The notes: generated from the sequence alone by a model not told the origin. Counted from the stretch's first letter, positions 7,923-15,649 are shown. The stretch: DNA of 36,892 nucleotides from DATIJC01 sp035479015 (GCA_035479015.1 DATIJC010000049.1:1-36892), one strand, 5' to 3'. A program made the numbers and translations.

Positions 7923-8777
7923 TTACTGAACTAATTTTGCATACTGCGCATTTACCCATGCAGAGCTGGTAGCCTGAAACTGTACTTGATACCAGCCATC
8001 CACTTCTTTACTTAAATACGACAAACTAGAGCCTGGTGCTAACTGGCCCAGTTCTGTTCCACCAGCATCAGGTTTCGCTCGTACACGCAAAAATCCTGTG
8101 GGAGTATCCTGAATCAAAATATAAGGTTTCTTCAACGTTTGAACTACCAATCCAGAAGGTGTCGCGCTCTCCCCCGGTACTGCAAGTTGCGGAATACCCT
8201 GCGACTGTGTCTCTTGGTTCACTGATAGTAGCGAAGCTAATTTCGCAAATATGACTAAGCGTTTACCGTTAGTGAAAGTGACCTCACGCGCTAAGTCAGC
8301 AAACCCGGGAGCTTGCAATGTGATATTGATCGATCCTGTGGACAGTGATCCCAGAGTCAGTGGTGTGAAACCTTTGGAAAGCCCCGCGATAGTGACTGGC
8401 ACATTCGGCGGTGACGTCGTCAACTCCAGTTCGGTGGATGCAGTATCTTTTGCATCAGTCTGGCTAAATACCCAACCCCAAGATTGTTCTGTTGTCTTAG
8501 CAAAATTCCAAACTATAGACGTTTGCTGACCGGGATAGAGGCGAAGTTGCCCTTGGTATGGGGGATATGATGGGTCAATTGGCTTGACCGTAACAGTGTA
8601 CTTTTGTGCGCGAAGTGTATCTGATGCATACGGCACCTGTCCTACTTGTTTGTCGTCAATTAAGACTGTCGCAGGAATATTTGACTCTACATGCAATCCC
8701 GCCTTCGGAGCACTCAGTAAACTGCAACCTGACAAAAGAGAAGAGAGTAACGTTAAATTTATTATTAATTTTTTCAT
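7923..8777 (-). CDS. Lipoprotein with PEGA domains and C-terminal SH3b domain
   Basis: The 284-residue protein opens with a lipoprotein signal peptide ending LLSGC (Cys18 would be lipidated). A PEGA-like beta domain follows at about 28-85 (VESNIPATVLIDDKQVG), a second at about 108-175 (TSPPNVPVTIAGLSKGFTP), and an SH3b domain at about 218-282 (FLRVRAKPDAGGTELGQL, ending WVNAQYAKL). Such proteins bind cell-wall or surface polymers outside the membrane. The start at 8777 has GAGGGG about 6 nt upstream, and an in-frame start further upstream would run through a tRNA gene. It probably shares a transcript with tRNA-Cys and ends at the terminator at 7798-7826. Confidence 0.85.
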   Translation of the reverse strand: MKKLIINLTLLSSLLSGCSLLSAPKAGLHVESNIPATVLIDDKQVGQVPYASDTLRAQKYTVTVKPIDPSYPPYQGQLRLYPGQQTSIVWNFAKTTEQSWGWVFSQTDAKDTASTELELTTSPPNVPVTIAGLSKGFTPLTLGSLSTGSINITLQAPGFADLAREVTFTNGKRLVIFAKLASLLSVNQETQSQGIPQLAVPGESATPSGLVVQTLKKPYILIQDTPTGFLRVRAKPDAGGTELGQLAPGSSLSYLSKEVDGWYQVQFQATSSAWVNAQYAKLVQ

Positions 8778-8792
8778 GGCTTGCCCCTCGTA

Positions 8793-8809
8793 GTTCCGCC
8801 CTGCGGAAC
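8793..8809 (-). other. Perfect 7-bp hairpin between tRNA-Cys and lipoprotein gene
   Basis: GTTCCGC and GCGGAAC form a perfect stem around a 3-nt loop. It sits 9 nt past the tRNA 3' end and 15 nt before the lipoprotein start. It could mark tRNA processing or act on translation; no U-tract follows. Confidence 0.5.
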
Positions 8810-8818
8810 AAAGTGGGG

Positions 8819-8889
8819 AGGCGCGGATGGGAGTCGAACCCATCTAAAAGGTTTTGCAGACCTCTCTATAACCGCTTTAGTACCGCGCC
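8819..8889 (-). tRNA. tRNA-Cys (anticodon GCA)
   Basis: The minus strand folds into a full cloverleaf. The acceptor stem is GGCGCGG/CCGCGCC, the D-arm has an AGCGGTTA loop like other Cys tRNAs, and the anticodon loop reads CTGCAAA with anticodon GCA. The T-arm is ATGGG-TTCGACT-CCCAT and the discriminator base is T. The 3' CCA is not encoded. Its 5' end is 3 nt from the stop of the upstream minus-strand gene, and the SH3/PEGA lipoprotein follows 41 nt later, so it is probably cut from a longer mRNA. Confidence 0.95.
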
Positions 8890-8892
8890 AAT

Positions 8893-9279
8893 CTACAGCA
8901 AATAAGGGATTACTGGCAAACCGTATTTTTTACGCTCCAATTCAACTCTTCTTTTCAATTTATTAAATTCTGTTTCTGAGTCAATTAACATCCCAGTCGT
9001 ATCGTGGTTAAAAACAACTAGAGGGTTCTTCCTTAATTTATGTGGCCGCAATGCTTCAATACGTTGCCTGAACGTTCGGTAATCTTTGCTCCCACTATTC
9101 AAATTGTAGTCATGCATCTCGATACCCTTATTCTCAGGCACTCTTTTTTCTCGGTAAAAAAGCCATTTCAAGACCTCATCGGCGAAACTATTCATCCAAC
9201 TAGGGTCTACCATGCTCTGCCAATAGAGTACTTCTATTTTTTTGATGGGCTCTTCTTCCCAAAGAGGTATGTATAACAT
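8893..9279 (-). CDS. Hypothetical protein
   Basis: The 128-residue protein is soluble and charged, with many aromatic residues in its first half and a Lys/Arg-rich helix near the end (FNKLKRRVELERKKYG). No signal peptide or membrane segment is seen and I recognise no family. An extended -10 box (TGG-TAAAAT) ends 6 nt before the ATG, which supports a real, leaderless gene with its own promoter. The stop is 3 nt before the tRNA-Cys gene, so the tRNA is probably part of this transcript. Confidence 0.65.
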   Translation of the reverse strand: MLYIPLWEEEPIKKIEVLYWQSMVDPSWMNSFADEVLKWLFYREKRVPENKGIEMHDYNLNSGSKDYRTFRQRIEALRPHKLRKNPLVVFNHDTTGMLIDSETEFNKLKRRVELERKKYGLPVIPYLL

Positions 9280-9285
9280 GTCACT

Positions 9286-9294
9286 ATTTTACCA
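9286..9294 (-). promoter_or_regulatory. Extended -10 promoter for hypothetical gene and tRNA-Cys
   Basis: TGG-TAAAAT on the minus strand ends 6 nt before the ATG at 9279. It is the nearest promoter-like box upstream of tRNA-Cys. Confidence 0.5.
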
Positions 9295-9303
9295 GAAGAA
9301 AGC

Positions 9304-10347
9304 CTATTGCAGTGCTTGTTCGACAAGACGGCAGCAATAGCCCCACTCATTGTCATACCAGGACACGACTTTGACGAGGTCGCCACCGACTACTTGCGTC
9401 AGCGAGAGGTCGACAATGGAGCTCTCCGGTCTTCCCACAATATCACTGCTCACAATTTGATCGCTCGTAGCGGAGAGAATCCCCTGCCAGCGCGGATTTT
9501 GTGTCGCATCAACTAGTGCACGGTTTACCTCTTCTACAGTCGTCGGGCGGCTGGTGACAAACACCATATCCGAAATCGATCCTACTGACACAGGTACACG
9601 AAGAGATAGCCCATCAAATAAACCTTTCAGTTCCGGAATCGTTTCAGTCACCGCTATCGCCGCTCCCGTCGTAGTCGGCACGATATTTCTAGCGGCTGAC
9701 CGGCTGCGGCGCAGGTCCCGGTGTGAGTTATCTTGCAGATTTTGATCGTCGGTATACGCATGCACCGTAGTCATCATGGCTTTTTTGACGCCGAAAGTTG
9801 AGTGCATAACTGCAGCCACGGGTGCCACACAATTTGTCGTACATGAGGCGTTGGATATTACGGCATTAGCATCTGCCGCACGCTTATCGGCGTTCACACC
9901 TACTACATACGTGTTTATTCCTTCTCCCTTTGCCGGAGCGCTTATCACTACACGTTTTGCTCCGCCCGTTAAGTGTAGACTTGCTTTGTCTTGTGAGGTA
10001 AAAGCACCCGTAGATTCAATCACCGTTTCCACACCACTACTTCCCCAGGGAATTTTTGCCGGATCGCGCTGCGCAAATACTTTGATTTGTTTGCCACCAA
10101 TAGTCAGTGTGCCAAGCAATGGATCCACGTCAGTCGCATCTTTAGCTTTCTGATGCTCATCAATTTGAATTTGCTCATTCCACACACCGTAATTTGAATC
10201 GTATTTGAGCAGATGCACCCATCCAGAGAGATCCATGGAACCGGAAGTATTTACTGCCAGCAAATCGCCTTTGTCGCGGTTTCGCTGATACCAGACGCGC
10301 AGTGCCGTCCTGCCAATCCGACCAAATCCATTGATGCCAAATGTCAT
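9304..10347 (-). CDS. gap: Glyceraldehyde-3-phosphate dehydrogenase
   Basis: The 347-residue type I GAPDH catalyses oxidation and phosphorylation of glyceraldehyde-3-phosphate to 1,3-bisphosphoglycerate. It starts with the Rossmann motif GINGFGRIG, has catalytic Cys169 in SNASCTTNC and His196 in TTVHAYTDDQ, and ends WYDNEWGYCCRLVEQ. The ATG at 10347 has GGAGGA 8 nt upstream, so it is preferred over the in-frame ATG at 10371. The coenzyme loop reads VNTSGS where most NAD-specific enzymes have ND. A short insert follows the KYDS motif (about residues 60-80). Product flow leads to pgk, 1 kb upstream on the same strand. Confidence 0.96.
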   Translation of the reverse strand: MTFGINGFGRIGRTALRVWYQRNRDKGDLLAVNTSGSMDLSGWVHLLKYDSNYGVWNEQIQIDEHQKAKDATDVDPLLGTLTIGGKQIKVFAQRDPAKIPWGSSGVETVIESTGAFTSQDKASLHLTGGAKRVVISAPAKGEGINTYVVGVNADKRAADANAVISNASCTTNCVAPVAAVMHSTFGVKKAMMTTVHAYTDDQNLQDNSHRDLRRSRSAARNIVPTTTGAAIAVTETIPELKGLFDGLSLRVPVSVGSISDMVFVTSRPTTVEEVNRALVDATQNPRWQGILSATSDQIVSSDIVGRPESSIVDLSLTQVVGGDLVKVVSWYDNEWGYCCRLVEQALQ

Positions 10348-10400
10348 AGGAAACTCCTCCGTTGACACCATAGCATATTGATCGGGTCACGAGAAGTAGT

Positions 10401-10832
10401 TTATTCAGTCCGTTTGAGCTTCTTGGAGAGGGATTTTACTGCACGCTGGAGTTTATTTCCTTCGACGTACGCATAGAAATCTCTAAATCTGTGCTCTGGA
10501 TCTACCATACGAATATTATTTCTTCGGAGAGCTTGAAAACAATCTGTGTAAAGGTGTGATAAATAACTCTTTTTTTCTGCAGAAATTAGATCTCTATTTG
10601 GATAGGTAATAAAGACTGGAACCTTTTTAGTATTTTCATCTTTATCAGTGGTTGCCAGTGCTGTGGTACCCATTTGTATATGTAATTCTACGGCATTTTG
10701 CAAGTTGAAAAATGCCAAAAATTTCTTCACAAATTCAGAAGGAAGCATATTGTCCCCTGATCTCTCTGCTAAAAGATCGTTCTCTTCATTCAAACCGAAG
10801 ATCTCACCATGTCTCGCTTCATTTGTTGCCAT
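10401..10832 (-). CDS. Hypothetical protein
   Basis: The 143-residue soluble protein has an acidic N-terminal half, a central strand-rich stretch with KKVPVFITYPNRD, and a strongly basic C-terminal tail ending SLSKKLKRTE. No membrane segment or known motif is seen. AAGGAG lies 7 nt before the ATG, and an extended -10 (TGC-TATACT) lies 30 nt before it, so this is a well-supported gene with its own leadered promoter. It sits between gap and a small lipoprotein gene. Function unknown. Confidence 0.7.
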   Translation of the reverse strand: MATNEARHGEIFGLNEENDLLAERSGDNMLPSEFVKKFLAFFNLQNAVELHIQMGTTALATTDKDENTKKVPVFITYPNRDLISAEKKSYLSHLYTDCFQALRRNNIRMVDPEHRFRDFYAYVEGNKLQRAVKSLSKKLKRTE

Positions 10833-10862
10833 AACTTACTCCTTCGCTAGTTATAGGCTTAT

Positions 10863-10871
10863 AGTATAGCA
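10863..10871 (-). promoter_or_regulatory. Extended -10 promoter with short leader
   Basis: TGC-TATACT on the minus strand lies 30 nt before the ATG at 10832. The predicted leader of about 24 nt contains the AAGGAG Shine-Dalgarno. This contrasts with the leaderless arrangement at other genes in the window. Confidence 0.55.
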
Positions 10872-10881
10872 CGAAGAGAGA

Positions 10882-11373
10882 TTATGCGTTTGGAACTACT
10901 GGGGTAGGGACTGGAGCTTCTGTCGCATTAAAAATTCCCTTTAGTGGAAATTCAGGAAGGACAACAACTGGCTTAGTACTTTGACCCTCACCCATTGTCA
11001 CAGTCAATATTGCGCCGCTAAATGAGATGCCAACAGTATGTATGGTTGTGGGATCAATACCCTGCACTAAGAACGGGCTGCCGTCATACGGATAAATAGT
11101 ATTTTGATCCGTAGCTAAATTTACAGAAACTTGGAGATAGTTAACATAGAGTACACAACTCACATGACCGGGAGCGTCAAACAGTAGAATCTGATGAGTC
11201 TTGGTAAGATCAAGACCTCGAAACTCCTGAACAAACGTATGAGCATTTTCTGAAGTTGCCGCTGGAACTTCCGATCCCACAGGAGTATTGGTAGGTGCGT
11301 TAGCCTCGGGAGCACAACTTGCTAACACTAAAGCGACAGCGCTAAGTCGGATCATTTGCTCAACACGAGGCAT
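10882..11373 (-). CDS. Small lipoprotein of unknown function
   Basis: The 163-residue protein (from the start at 11373) has a short signal peptide with lipobox VLASC, so it should be anchored at the outer face of the membrane. A Pro/Ala/Thr linker follows, then a beta-rich domain (about 50-140), then a low-complexity Pro/Val/Ala tail. I recognise no family. The start is ambiguous between 11373, 7 nt after the pgk stop, and 11355, which gives a more compact signal peptide. It is probably the second gene of a pgk operon. Confidence 0.7.
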   Translation of the reverse strand: MPRVEQMIRLSAVALVLASCAPEANAPTNTPVGSEVPAATSENAHTFVQEFRGLDLTKTHQILLFDAPGHVSCVLYVNYLQVSVNLATDQNTIYPYDGSPFLVQGIDPTTIHTVGISFSGAILTVTMGEGQSTKPVVVLPEFPLKGIFNATEAPVPTPVVPNA

Positions 11374-11380
11374 ACCGTTT

Positions 11381-12370
11381 TTAAACCTTAAACTTTTCTT
11401 GACTCTTGGTAATTGCTTCGACACCCGGAAGCGTACCTCTGATAAGGTATTCCAACATTGAACCACCACCGGAAGAGATGTGATCGATTTTGTCTTCAGC
11501 ATGATACTTAGTCTGCGCAGACTCAGTATCTCCACCACCTGTCAAAGTATAGGCATGCGCCTCATTGATGGCTATGGCAATTTGCTTGGTTCCGTGGGAG
11601 TGCTTCCCATCTTCAAACATACCCATAGGGCCGTTCCAGACGATCGTGCCGGCAGCTTTGATAAAGCGGATAAATTGGTCAATGGCGGGTTGAGAAATAT
11701 CTTTGCCGTCTTTGGTAAGTTCAGCAATGATGAGTTTCCGTCCAGAGAGACCTTGTTCACGTGCCTCAAGAGCCAGTTTGCCTCCCACCAAGATCACATC
11801 CGTACGGTTCTCAAAAGCCTGGATCAAGGGGATCTTTGTCTCTAGCTTTGCTCCACCGAGAACGACTAAAAATGGCCGCTTCGGCTTGCCGAGGACGTAT
11901 CCAAAAGCCTTGAGCTCCTTGGCAAATTGAACACCTGGAACGGTTGGAAGAATATCAGGGATAAAGGTGATCGACGTATGTTCTCTATGAGCGGTCGCGA
12001 AGGCATCCATGACATACAGATCAAAACCTTTCGCCAAGGATTTAGCAAAAACTACACTTCCTTTTTCTTCACGGGGGTCAAAACGGAGGTTCTTCTTGAC
12101 TTCCAAAAGGGCATTTTCCTCCTTGGTGAGTTTGGCACGTAGGAGCTTTTCGATCGGAGCCAGAGAATAGGCGGGTGATTCACCCTTCGGACGGCCTCTG
12201 TGGGCAATCACACTGACAGATTTCACCTTATGAGCAAAGAGGTAGCGCAATGTAGCCACTCCGTCCTCGAGACGGGTTTCGTCGAAACTGCGGCCACTTT
12301 TCGGTAAATCTAGATCAAGACGAACCAAGACTTTTTTACCTGGCAGCTGAATGTCTTGGAGGAAGTGCAT
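11381..12370 (-). CDS. pgk: Phosphoglycerate kinase, short divergent form
   Basis: The protein makes ATP and 3-phosphoglycerate from 1,3-bisphosphoglycerate. Recognisable motifs are VLVRLDLDLP (usually VDFNVP), DETRLED with the substrate arginine, IAHRGRPKGE with His and Arg, LRFDPREEKG, DAFATAHREH, GGAKLETKIP, WNGPMGMFE and the phosphate-binding GGGDTESA and SSGGGS loops. At 329 residues it is about 60 shorter than typical enzymes. The missing part is in the C-terminal nucleotide domain between VGGKLAL and AGTIVWNGPMG. An extended -10 box ends 6 nt before the ATG, predicting a leaderless message. Confidence 0.93.
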   Translation of the reverse strand: MHFLQDIQLPGKKVLVRLDLDLPKSGRSFDETRLEDGVATLRYLFAHKVKSVSVIAHRGRPKGESPAYSLAPIEKLLRAKLTKEENALLEVKKNLRFDPREEKGSVVFAKSLAKGFDLYVMDAFATAHREHTSITFIPDILPTVPGVQFAKELKAFGYVLGKPKRPFLVVLGGAKLETKIPLIQAFENRTDVILVGGKLALEAREQGLSGRKLIIAELTKDGKDISQPAIDQFIRFIKAAGTIVWNGPMGMFEDGKHSHGTKQIAIAINEAHAYTLTGGGDTESAQTKYHAEDKIDHISSGGGSMLEYLIRGTLPGVEAITKSQEKFKV

Positions 12371-12376
12371 GAGGGG

Positions 12377-12385
12377 ATTATAGCA
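12377..12385 (-). promoter_or_regulatory. Extended -10 promoter, leaderless pgk
   Basis: TGC-TATAAT, a perfect extended -10 on the minus strand, ends 6 nt before the pgk ATG at 12370. No Shine-Dalgarno sequence is visible. Confidence 0.6.
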
Positions 12386-12420
12386 CTCGAGAGGCCCAAA
12401 AGATAGTTACGACCTATAAC

Positions 12421-12449
12421 TTGACAACCATACAAAACCCCTATAGAAT
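12421..12449 (+). promoter_or_regulatory. Consensus -35/-10 promoter for LytM peptidase gene
   Basis: TTGACA (12421-12426) and TAGAAT (12444-12449) are 17 nt apart, an ideal housekeeping sigma spacing. The leader to the ATG at 12499 would be about 43 nt. It is the only good -35 box I found in the window. Confidence 0.75.
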
Positions 12450-12498
12450 CCCCCTTCATGTCCAAAAAAGGACATCTGGCCGCGACGATGCGGCAATC

Positions 12499-13179
12499 AT
12501 GAAACGACTTACTGTAGCTTTTTTAACTGCAGCACTTCTCTTCTCGACTCCCTCACTAGCACTTGCCGCTGATGGATCGCTGTTCTCTGGCCTGTTCTCG
12601 CTCTTTGGACACAAGGAAATTCCCACACAAACAGACACCTCCATTCAGTTCCTTACAGCCTCATACACTGATTACGTCAATACGATCAGTGCTCAAGAGT
12701 CACAAGATCAAAATGCTAGCCCTTCCGCGGTCATTTCAGTCGATCCTACTCAAACCCAAGATAAGATAGATCCCAGACTCCTCCCGATTCCAGCTGAATT
12801 CGTCAAAGGTATCTCTACATATTTCCGTGTTGGTCACCCTGGTATAGATATCCGCGCGAATCTAGGTACGCCCATCTATGCAATGAAGAGTGGGACCGTG
12901 ATCGATATGGGCTATGAGGCAGGCGGTTATGGCCGTTACGCGGTGATCGCCCATGATGATAATGGATCTGACATCCGCTCTCTGTATGCGCACATGCGCA
13001 AGACCTTTATCCAAGTCGGTGAACAGATTGATTCCAAGTCAGTCATTGGTGAAGTAGGCATGACGGGGAACACCAGCGGGCCTCATCTTCACTTTGAGGT
13101 TCACATTGGCAATACTCCGATTGATCCTATCAAGTATTTGACTGGCAAGGTTAACTTCAATCTCATTGCAAAGAAGTAA
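12499..13179 (+). CDS. Secreted M23 (LytM-type) peptidoglycan endopeptidase
   Basis: The 226-residue protein has a signal peptide (MKRLTVAFLTAALLF, cleavage near ALAADG), a low-complexity linker, and a C-terminal M23 domain (about 105-215). The zinc ligands are His113 and Asp117 (GHPGIDI) and His198 in GPHLHFE; His165 (YAHM) and His196 are the other conserved histidines. It should cut peptide cross-links of the cell wall. The ATG at 12499 is chosen because it starts a clean signal peptide; the frame is open further upstream but runs through the promoter. It converges with the receiver-domain gene with 1 nt between stops. Confidence 0.9.
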   Translation: MKRLTVAFLTAALLFSTPSLALAADGSLFSGLFSLFGHKEIPTQTDTSIQFLTASYTDYVNTISAQESQDQNASPSAVISVDPTQTQDKIDPRLLPIPAEFVKGISTYFRVGHPGIDIRANLGTPIYAMKSGTVIDMGYEAGGYGRYAVIAHDDNGSDIRSLYAHMRKTFIQVGEQIDSKSVIGEVGMTGNTSGPHLHFEVHIGNTPIDPIKYLTGKVNFNLIAKK

Positions 13180-13180
13180 A

Positions 13181-13570
13181 TTAGACCCTCTTTGCTCCAA
13201 TCCATTCGGGCAATTTTGCTAAACCTTCTTCTTTTTTCTTTGCATGAAAATCTGCGCCCGCTAGTTTATTGCCGCCAGAGTTACTAATAATGTTTGCAGA
13301 ATCGAATGCACTTTTTTTGCGAATTATTTCAATCAACATCTCGCCCTCTGCTCCACCCCGTGCGTCTTCTGTGAGGTTTCCATCCACAATAAATGCAACA
13401 ACATTAACTCGCTGCTCTTCTATAGCCTGTGATTGTGTGTTAATAAAATCAAGCGCTTCCGACAACGTCCGAAGCACTATAACAGGATACGGCTCTACGA
13501 ATTCTGGAAGCATCTTTGACCAAGTAACGTCATCTTCAATTATTACGACCGTTGGTTGCTGTTCTGCCAT
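13181..13570 (-). CDS. Stand-alone response-regulator receiver-like domain
   Basis: The 129-residue protein matches a CheY-like receiver fold. The acidic pocket is IIEDD (Asp13-Asp14), the phosphoacceptor is probably Asp63 in AFIVDGNL, the Ser/Thr switch is in IISNSGG (96-98), and a conserved-type lysine lies in AKKKEE (111-113). There is no output domain, and no histidine kinase gene in the window. The ATG at 13570 has GGAGG 5 nt upstream and an extended -10 at 13599-13607. An adaptor or phosphate-sink role is likely. The loop after Asp63 (TEDARGGAEGE) is longer than usual. Confidence 0.75.
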   Translation of the reverse strand: MAEQQPTVVIIEDDVTWSKMLPEFVEPYPVIVLRTLSEALDFINTQSQAIEEQRVNVVAFIVDGNLTEDARGGAEGEMLIEIIRKKSAFDSANIISNSGGNKLAGADFHAKKKEEGLAKLPEWIGAKRV

Positions 13571-13598
13571 AACCACCTCCGTTATTTATTTGACGGAG

Positions 13599-13607
13599 AT
13601 TATAACA
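13599..13607 (-). promoter_or_regulatory. Extended -10 promoter for receiver-domain gene
   Basis: TGT-TATAAT on the minus strand lies 28 nt before the ATG at 13570, with GGAGG in the predicted leader. It starts 6 nt from the pyrH stop, giving the receiver gene its own promoter. Confidence 0.6.
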
Positions 13608-13612
13608 TGGGT

Positions 13613-14338
13613 TCATTTTTCATCGGTGACGAGGGTACCTATATCCTCACCCAAGGCAGCCTTTAATAGGTTGCCTTTTTTGAAGGCATCAAAGACCATA
13701 ATCTTCATGTGATTTTCCATACTCATAGTGAGACCCGCTGTATCCATGACCGCAATATTCGGATTGGTAATGCACTCCATATACGTTAATTGCGAGTAAC
13801 GCTTTGCGTCCGGATACTTCATCGGATCTTTATCGTAGACACCGTCTACTTTCGTAGCTTTGAGCACGGCCTCACAATGGAGCTCCAATGCATGCAGCGT
13901 CGCACCCGTGTCAGTCGTTACATATGGAACACCAGTGCCCGCGGCCAATATTACGACGCGGCCTTTTTCCATGTGGCGAATTGCCTTGCGGCGGATAAAG
14001 TTTTCTGCAACGGCTGGCATTGTGAGAGCCGATTGGAGTCTTGTGGGTACTCCAACTTTTTCCAGCGCATCTTGTAGCGCCAATCCATTGATTACGGTAG
14101 CAAGCATTCCCATGTAGTCACCAGTGGCACGATCGACCCCATTCTTTTCACCAGCCGCACCGCGAAAAATATTGCCGCCGCCGATGACAATTGCCATTTG
14201 CACACCTTGATCGTGGACCTCTTTAATTTCTTCTGCTACTTTGCGGGATGCTTCAGGAGACACGCCATATTCGCGCTCCCCAATCATGATCTCCCCGCCT
14301 AGTTTAAGAAGCACACGTGCGTATTTTTGTCGTTTCAT
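13613..14338 (-). CDS. pyrH: UMP kinase
   Basis: The 241-residue bacterial UMP kinase converts UMP to UDP in pyrimidine synthesis. It shows the amino-acid-kinase fold motifs: LLKLGGEIM near the N-terminus, IVIGGGNIFRG, the GDYMGMLAT segment, LAAGTGVPYVTTDTGATLHALEL and KVDGVYDKDPMKYPDA. The length is standard. AAAGG lies upstream of the ATG, and the gene starts 10 nt after the FemAB-like gene, so it is probably co-transcribed with it. GVPYVTT replaces the more usual GNPFFTT, a mild variation near the UTP/ATP site. Confidence 0.96.
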   Translation of the reverse strand: MKRQKYARVLLKLGGEIMIGEREYGVSPEASRKVAEEIKEVHDQGVQMAIVIGGGNIFRGAAGEKNGVDRATGDYMGMLATVINGLALQDALEKVGVPTRLQSALTMPAVAENFIRRKAIRHMEKGRVVILAAGTGVPYVTTDTGATLHALELHCEAVLKATKVDGVYDKDPMKYPDAKRYSQLTYMECITNPNIAVMDTAGLTMSMENHMKIMVFDAFKKGNLLKAALGEDIGTLVTDEK

Positions 14339-14348
14339 ATTCGGCCTT

Positions 14349-15380
14349 TCATAGCCCTAATTTAGCCTTAATCCGTAAAAATTTCCAGCGCAAGTTATCA
14401 AGCGTCCGAAATATGCCGTAATACTGATGATTGATAACGAAATCAAAAGTGCCGATTGTCTGTTCCAACTGTCCACCATATCCTTCTTTGAATTTATGAA
14501 ATCCAAACCACGGATCGTTTGGATTAGGATTGGGTCCTAATGCTCCCCACATATCAAACGCCGTGCATCCCATCTGTTTGCCAAATTTGATTGCCTCGAA
14601 TGCTAACAAATTATTTGCCATCACTTCTTTATGTTCGCGTGATGAGGCACCATAGGGATAATAGAGTGTGTCGTGATAGATAAAGAGGATCCACACAGCC
14701 AATGTCTTCCCTTCAAATTGAGCTTTGAGGATGTGAATCATTTTAGTAGGTGACAACGTTTCCCACATTTTTTGAAAATATTCCGGTGAATGCGCGTAAA
14801 ATTGTTGACGTTTGGTCGTCTCTGCCAAAATCGTCAAATACTCCTTCATGCCACTTTCACTCGTATCCTCCACGACCGTTACACCTTTTTTTTGCGCCAC
14901 TTTGATGTTGTAGCGGGTTTTCGGTCGCATTCTTTCTAACAGTTCTTCTTCGGTGGGACCCAGTGGTAAAACAAATGAGTACCGCGTAAACAGAGGTTTA
15001 CCGTAGACGCAACCATTTGCCAACAAGAACTGCGCAATTTCTTTGTGGGCCAGCGGTTTGTCTACCGGAGCACTAATGTTTGGCTCTAGTTTGATAAAGA
15101 GTGCGTTGTAGCGTTTCCCCAAATCTTTGAGGGCAGCAAGCATTGATTCGGTAGGCATCGTACCTTTAGGGATGTACCCAACGGTGAAGCTTGTATGAGG
15201 AACAGAGTGAAATGTAACTGTCACGCCATCTGCTAATTTCGTCCCCTCGAAACCGCCGATACGCTCAACTACCGCACCAGTCTTAGCACGGAAGTCTCCC
15301 CAAATGTATGACTGCAATGGATGCGTTACTATGGCATCAAAAGCCTCACGGTCAGAACTTGAAATAGGTCGGACGATCAT
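14349..15380 (-). CDS. FemAB-family peptidyltransferase (peptidoglycan bridge formation)
   Basis: The 343-residue protein has two GNAT-like subdomains. Visible family features are SYIWGDFRAKTG near the N-terminus, TRYNIKVAQKKGV in the middle, the KMIHILKAQFEGKTLAVWILF strand pair, YPYGASSREHKEVMANNLL, and WFGFHKFKEGYGG near the C-terminus. FemX/FmhB-type enzymes use aminoacyl-tRNA to extend the stem-peptide lysine of lipid II. This suggests this cell makes branched peptidoglycan, which fits the nearby LytM peptidase. A TAAACT box ends 6 nt before the ATG. It probably heads a unit with pyrH. Confidence 0.88.
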   Translation of the reverse strand: MIVRPISSSDREAFDAIVTHPLQSYIWGDFRAKTGAVVERIGGFEGTKLADGVTVTFHSVPHTSFTVGYIPKGTMPTESMLAALKDLGKRYNALFIKLEPNISAPVDKPLAHKEIAQFLLANGCVYGKPLFTRYSFVLPLGPTEEELLERMRPKTRYNIKVAQKKGVTVVEDTSESGMKEYLTILAETTKRQQFYAHSPEYFQKMWETLSPTKMIHILKAQFEGKTLAVWILFIYHDTLYYPYGASSREHKEVMANNLLAFEAIKFGKQMGCTAFDMWGALGPNPNPNDPWFGFHKFKEGYGGQLEQTIGTFDFVINHQYYGIFRTLDNLRWKFLRIKAKLGL

Positions 15381-15406
15381 AGGAAGAGTTTACAGCAAGT
15401 ATGAGT

Positions 15407-15601
15407 TCAGAGCCAGCCGGAGAAGTACATACCGACCACGATGAGCACCACTATTCCCGCTGAGAGAACCAGGATCATAGATTGATCCATTCCCCACATC
15501 TTATTACTGCTTGCGGCAGATGTCCGGCGGTGTGAAACCGCTCGGCTCTTGGTTGCTCTGCTCACTCGTTTGGTTGTTCTCTTTGCTTTTGTTTTTGCCA
15601 T
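15407..15601 (-). CDS. Small basic protein with one C-terminal membrane segment
   Basis: The 64-residue protein has a Lys/Arg/Thr/Ser-rich N-terminal half (about 33 residues, histone-like composition) and one hydrophobic helix (about 41-61). A TACGAT box ends 8 nt before the ATG; no Shine-Dalgarno is seen. The arrangement would place a positively charged tail in the cytoplasm, possibly touching nucleic acid or membrane phospholipids. I recognise no family. It lies between the helicase and FemAB-like genes on the same strand. Confidence 0.65.
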   Translation of the reverse strand: MAKTKAKRTTKRVSRATKSRAVSHRRTSAASSNKMWGMDQSMILVLSAGIVVLIVVGMYFSGWL

Positions 15602-15649
15602 ATATAAAAATCGTAGAAGATTTTGAGTGCACTTTCAAGTGCTGATTTG

